DNA from: an uncultured Collinsella sp.
GTDB lineage: Bacteria > Actinomycetota > Coriobacteriia > Coriobacteriales > Coriobacteriaceae
DNA length: 64,000 nt
Assembly: GCA_900541855.1 (NCBI GenBank)
Contig: UQLD01000006.1
Span: 44,022-108,021 of the forward strand
Direction of reading: 5' to 3'
The position numbers and the translations under genes are program-made. The notes below the pieces were generated by a model. The model saw only the letters and a program-made list of their open reading frames with translations, searched no databases and was not told the origin of the DNA. Shown here in pieces: positions 60,619-64,000 of this stretch (the stretch's first letter is position 1; each line of letters starts with the position of its first letter).

Positions 60619-60650
60619 CAAAAAGGCGCCCCAGCCGAAACCGGGGCGCC
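60619..60650 (-). terminator. Terminator between the two PfkB kinase genes
   Basis: On the minus strand GGCGCCCC pairs with GGGGCGCC around a GGTTTCGGCT loop and runs into TTTTTGTT. Confidence 0.88.
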
Positions 60651-60678
60651 GCATGCGCACGAATATGTCGCGTTTCGA

Positions 60679-61611
60679 TTACTGACGATCGAGCTTGCGG
60701 ACAGCAACTCGCTTGCTGTACTCATCGACGTGACCGAAGTCGCCGATGCCGACGGACTCGGCAACGTTGGCGCCGGTGGCCATAGCGAGCTTCATGGCCT
60801 CCTCGACGTTGTCGCGATCCCTGTACCACTTGTGCAGGAACGCAGCAAGGGTGCAGTCGCCGGCGCAGACGGAAGAAACCAGCTTGATGTTGAACTCACG
60901 CTTGGCGTACCAGATGTCCTCGCCGTTGGAGAAGTAAGCGTCGCCGCGGCTACCACGGGTGAGCAGCACGTTCTGAACGCCAGCGTCGTGAGCCATCTTC
61001 ATGGCAACGCGAACCTCATCGTCGGTGTCGACCGGCACGCCGAAGATGGCCTTCATCTCGTGATGGTTCGGCTTGATGAGCAGCGGCTTCTTGTGAGCGA
61101 GCTCCTTGAGCTTGTCGGAGGACAGGTCCAGGACGACGTCAGCGCCACGAGCCTGAGCGTGCTCCATGACCTGAGCCAGGAAGTCGGGCGTAGCTTTGGG
61201 AGGCACGGAGCCGGAGACGATCAGGCACTCAAGATCGCCAGCGGTGTCCAGGATGTTGTAAAGCTCCTCCTGGTGCTGCGGCGTAATAGGAGCGCCAGGG
61301 TTCAGGATGCCGTACTCGTGCTGGCCATCGTTGACGTAGGTGTTGATGCGCGTGATACCGTCGGTCCAGACCGGGCGGCACAGGCAGCCCAGGTTCATGA
61401 CCTCCTCGACGATAAACTTGCCCGTGAAGCCAGCGAAGAAGCCGAGCGCGACGGTGTCGACGCCCATCTTCTTAAAGGCGAAGGACACGTCGAGGCCCTT
61501 GCCGTTAGCCGTGTAGCTGGCCGAGCCGGTGCGGACGTTCTCGTCGGGCTCGAGCGGAGAGCTCGAAACCGTCATGTCGACAGCCGGGTTAGCGGTTAGC
61601 GTGTAGAACAT
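60679..61611 (-). CDS. PfkB-family sugar-phosphate kinase, 1-phosphofructokinase/LacC type (copy B)
   Basis: A 310-residue paralogue of copy A with the same length and layout: MFYTLTANPAVDMTV, NGKGLDVSFAFKKMGVDT, GFFAGFTGKFIVEE, and catalytic Asp in SVCAGDCTLAAFL. Both copies share the unusual CAGD in place of GAGD. AGGGGG lies 8 bases before the ATG. It follows ptsI by 74 bases holding a hairpin, so it is probably in the pts transcript. Confidence 0.88.
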   Translation of the reverse strand: MFYTLTANPAVDMTVSSSPLEPDENVRTGSASYTANGKGLDVSFAFKKMGVDTVALGFFAGFTGKFIVEEVMNLGCLCRPVWTDGITRINTYVNDGQHEYGILNPGAPITPQHQEELYNILDTAGDLECLIVSGSVPPKATPDFLAQVMEHAQARGADVVLDLSSDKLKELAHKKPLLIKPNHHEMKAIFGVPVDTDDEVRVAMKMAHDAGVQNVLLTRGSRGDAYFSNGEDIWYAKREFNIKLVSSVCAGDCTLAAFLHKWYRDRDNVEEAMKLAMATGANVAESVGIGDFGHVDEYSKRVAVRKLDRQ

Positions 61612-61638
61612 TTACAGTACCCCCTGTATATGTGAGGG

Positions 61639-61668
61639 CCGCGTGGCTGGCCCATTCCAACCACGCGG
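61639..61668 (-). promoter_or_regulatory. Hairpin between ptsI and the PfkB copy B gene
   Basis: CCGCGTGG and CCACGCGG form a perfect 8-base stem with a 14-base loop and no T run. It is likely a processing or stability element between co-transcribed genes. Confidence 0.4.
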
Positions 61669-61685
61669 TTACCTCTGATACCAAA

Positions 61686-63389
61686 TTAACGAGCTGCGGA
61701 CTCGAGCAGTGCCTTGACCTCGGCGGCGGTGTTGCAGGCGAGCGCCTTCTCGGCGAGCTCGTCGCACTCGGCCTTGGTCCACTGGCTGATGGTCTTGCGG
61801 GCGCGCAGGATCGACGGAGCGCTCATCGAGAACTCCTCCAGGCCCCAGCTGATCAGCAGCGGCTCGAGCAGCGGATCGGCAGCGGCCTCGCCGCACATAC
61901 CGACCATGATGCCGGCCTTCACGCCGCTCTCGATGATGTTCTTGAGCGAGCGGAGCACGGCGGGATAGTAAACCTGGTACAGGTTGGAGATGGTGTCGTT
62001 GCCACGGTCGGCGCACATGGTGTAGCCGATCAGGTCGTTGGTGCCGATGGAGAAGAAGTCGGCAACCTCGGCAAGACGGTCTGCGAGCAGCGAAGCGGCG
62101 GGCGTCTCGACCATGATGCCGACTTCGATGTTCTCGTTGAACTTGCGACCCTCTTCGGTCAGCTCGGCCTTGCACTGCTCGACGAGCTCCTTGACAGCCA
62201 AGACCTCCTCGACGCAGGTGACGAGCGGGATCATGATCTTGACGTCACCGAAGGCGCTAGCGCGCAGCAGAGCGCGGAGCTGGACCTTGTACTGGTCGGG
62301 ATTGGCCAGGCAGTAACGCACGGCGCGGAAGCCCATGAAGGGGTTATCTTCCTTGACCATGTGCAAATACGGAATCTCCTTGTCGCCGCCCACATCGAGC
62401 GTACGGATGATGACCGGAGCACCCTTGAGCGCGCTGGCGACCTTACGGTAGGCGTTGAACTGCTCCTCCTCGGAAGGAAGCTCGGCAGAGTCCATGAACA
62501 GGAACTCGGAGCGGAACAGACCGATGGCCTCGGCGTCGTGATCGAGCGCGTTGGGCACGTCATCGGGGTTACCGATGTTGCAAGCGATGATCTTCTTGAT
62601 GCCATCGGCAGTCACGGACGGCTTGCCACGGAAGGCCTCGAGGGCCGCCTTCTCGGCAGCGAAGGCCTCGGCCTTGGCGGTATAGGCAGCGAGCGTCTCC
62701 TCGTCGGGATCGGCCTCGACGATACCCTTGCCACCGTCGACGACAACGGTCATACCGTTGCGCAGCGCGGTGCAGCTGTTGGAAACCGAAAGGACAGCCG
62801 GGATCTCGAGGGCGCGCGCGATGATCGCGGAGTGCGACGTGCGGCCACCGGTCTCGGTGACGATGCCGGCAACGTGGGCCTTATCGATCGTGGCGGTCAT
62901 GGACGGCGTGAGGTCGTGCACGACAACGACGGTGTTCTCGGGCAGGACGGAAAGGTCGACGACCTCCTTGCCCAGCAGCTCGGCCAGAATACCGGTGCGG
63001 ATGTCGGCGATGTCGGCCGCGCGCAGACGGAACATCTCGTCGTCCATGGACAGGAACATGTTCTCAAACATGGTCGAGGTGTCCATGAGCGCCTGCTCGG
63101 CGCAGGTACCGCCGTCAATGGCGGCGTTGATGGCGTCGGTCATGCCCGGGTCCTGAGCCAGGACAATGTGTCCGCTCATGATCTCGGCCTCGGCCTCACC
63201 CACCGTCTCCTTCATGTGGTCGGCCTGAGCCTGGGTCTTCTCGCAGAAGACCGAAAGAGCGGACTGATAGCGCTCCTTCTCTGCTGCCGAATCAGCAACC
63301 TCGTGCGGCTCAAACGTCAAGTCGGGATCGACGGCGACCATGACGGTGCCGATACCGATGCCCTCGGAAGCGTTGACTCCCTGATACAT
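61686..63389 (-). CDS. ptsI: Phosphoenolpyruvate-protein phosphotransferase (Enzyme I)
   Basis: Autophosphorylates from phosphoenolpyruvate and passes the phosphate to HPr, starting all PTS sugar uptake. The 567-residue length is normal. His186 in GGRTSHSAIIARAL is the phosphorylated residue; RTLDVGGDKEIPYL, GFRAVRYCL and MCGEAAADP bind phosphoenolpyruvate and metal. The ATG at 63389 is 7 bases after AGAGAGGA; one two codons earlier abuts that site. It follows ptsH by 133 bases with an attenuator-like hairpin. Confidence 0.97.
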   Translation of the reverse strand: MYQGVNASEGIGIGTVMVAVDPDLTFEPHEVADSAAEKERYQSALSVFCEKTQAQADHMKETVGEAEAEIMSGHIVLAQDPGMTDAINAAIDGGTCAEQALMDTSTMFENMFLSMDDEMFRLRAADIADIRTGILAELLGKEVVDLSVLPENTVVVVHDLTPSMTATIDKAHVAGIVTETGGRTSHSAIIARALEIPAVLSVSNSCTALRNGMTVVVDGGKGIVEADPDEETLAAYTAKAEAFAAEKAALEAFRGKPSVTADGIKKIIACNIGNPDDVPNALDHDAEAIGLFRSEFLFMDSAELPSEEEQFNAYRKVASALKGAPVIIRTLDVGGDKEIPYLHMVKEDNPFMGFRAVRYCLANPDQYKVQLRALLRASAFGDVKIMIPLVTCVEEVLAVKELVEQCKAELTEEGRKFNENIEVGIMVETPAASLLADRLAEVADFFSIGTNDLIGYTMCADRGNDTISNLYQVYYPAVLRSLKNIIESGVKAGIMVGMCGEAAADPLLEPLLISWGLEEFSMSAPSILRARKTISQWTKAECDELAEKALACNTAAEVKALLESAAR

Positions 63390-63441
63390 TCCCATTCCTC
63401 TCTCCGTGTCATGTGATAAAGCGTTTTGCCATATCCATGAC

Positions 63442-63477
63442 AAAAGAGCGCAGCTACCTTACAACAGGTCACTGCGC
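63442..63477 (-). terminator. Terminator/attenuator between ptsH and ptsI
   Basis: On the minus strand GCGCAG/CTGCGC plus inner ACCT/AGGT form a two-part stem followed by TCTTTTGT. Partial termination would give more HPr than Enzyme I, as is usual. Confidence 0.65.
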
Positions 63478-63522
63478 CCCCAAATATGAACTTAGTTGTT
63501 CAACATGCGACCCGTTTGAGTT

Positions 63523-63786
63523 CTACTCGCCAAGACCGCTCTTGATGAGCTCGATGGCAGCAGCCAGAGCCTCGGCCTCGTCAGCGCCGTCGCACTTGAC
63601 CTCGACCTCGGTACCGCAGGGGATACCAGCAGCCATGAGGGCCATCGGGGACTTGCCGTTGACCTCCTTCTCGGGGGTGACGACCGTCACGTCACAGGCG
63701 TACTTGCCCATGGTGGAGGCGAACAGACCAGCCGGACGCATGTGCAGACCCTGAGGATTAACGAGGGTAGCCTTCTCAGAAACCAT
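63523..63786 (-). CDS. ptsH: Phosphocarrier protein HPr
   Basis: An 87-residue PTS carrier. His15 in GLHMRPAG receives phosphate from Enzyme I. Ser46 in NGKSPMALM is the site used by HPr kinase in Gram-positive catabolite control, so regulation of that kind is possible. The ribosome-binding site AAAGGAG lies 6 bases before the ATG. It is the first gene of ptsH-ptsI-pfkB. Confidence 0.97.
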   Translation of the reverse strand: MVSEKATLVNPQGLHMRPAGLFASTMGKYACDVTVVTPEKEVNGKSPMALMAAGIPCGTEVEVKCDGADEAEALAAAIELIKSGLGE

Positions 63787-63812
63787 AATTGACTCCTTTT
63801 TTGTGTTTAACC

Positions 63813-63832
63813 CCTGTCATGCATGTGGCAGG
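63813..63832 (-). promoter_or_regulatory. Small hairpin in the ptsH leader
   Basis: CCTGCCA and TGACAGG (one G-U pair) enclose a 6-base loop 27 bases upstream of ptsH. The rest of 63787-64000 is an AT-rich leader and promoter region with no recognised gene and no clear -35/-10. Confidence 0.3.
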
Positions 63833-63981
63833 AGTCAGATTCACGACGTTGTTTATATTAACTCACATCAAACGGTTTTTCATTGTGTTTCAGACGAATT
63901 ATTGGACAGATGTGTTTGTCGTCCGCTTGCTCGCCGGGCGGGGCGATTAAGTTTGCTGCTCTACAGTCCTGCGCAAGACGG

Positions 63982-64000
63982 AAAGCACATTAAGTGCTTT
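63982..64000. terminator. Possible terminator stem cut by the right edge
   Basis: AAAGCAC and GTGCTTT form a perfect 7-base stem with an ATTAA loop ending exactly at the window edge. It may end a gene lying to the right; the strand is undecided. Confidence 0.35.

Overview
The window is bacterial chromosomal DNA of high GC with dense, mostly co-oriented genes. Single-gene actinobacterial features (glgBPCDA with a GlgD subunit, HPr/EnzymeI next to PfkB kinases, a LoaP-type NusG paralogue) point to a gut Coriobacteriia, most likely Collinsella or a close relative. That assignment is inference from gene content and style; no marker such as 16S rRNA is present.

Layout. 1-1.6 kb: left-edge gene fragment, a LoaP-like antiterminator broken by an in-frame TGA, and tRNA-Ala. 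1.65-3.0 kb: thiamine diphosphokinase and a HAD phosphatase. 3.3-17 kb: glycogen block (glgB, glgP, glgC, glgD, glgA, then an amylase-type GH13/MalQ fusion) with LacI-type operator palindromes at both transcription starts; GlgB and GlgA carry long histone-H1-like Lys/Ala tails. 17-24.4 kb (minus strand): housekeeping genes rsmB, fmt, def, priA, gltX. 24.6-33.3 kb (plus strand): metK, L-serine dehydratase, an L,D-transpeptidase and a MacAB-like export system.

33.4-55.6 kb: a cobalamin island of visibly different composition (dense gcgcgc runs). A tightly overlapped minus-strand operon (cbiF to cbiJ) encodes nearly the whole anaerobic corrin pathway and nucleotide-loop assembly. It diverges from a plus-strand operon (Tat/lipoprotein CbiK chelatase, a lipoprotein, a BtuF-like binding protein, a BtuC-like permease, a BtuD-like ATPase) that has a sigma70 promoter and a cobalamin riboswitch. 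The island is bordered by an IS21-like transposase remnant on the left and an IS3-like one on the right. Its cbiL gene (precorrin-2 C20-methyltransferase) is reduced to 77 codons by an internal deletion.

55.6-64 kb: host-style genes return: a TetR regulator, a flippase-like membrane protein, tRNA-Glu, cca, two tandem PfkB kinases, ptsI and ptsH.

Several intergenic gaps hold large, unrelated, near-perfect palindromes (13.1, 17.1, 19.7, 24.5, 26.1, 33.3 kb); one family occurs twice, once exactly at the left border of the cobalamin island. No rRNA, CRISPR array or intact transposase was seen.
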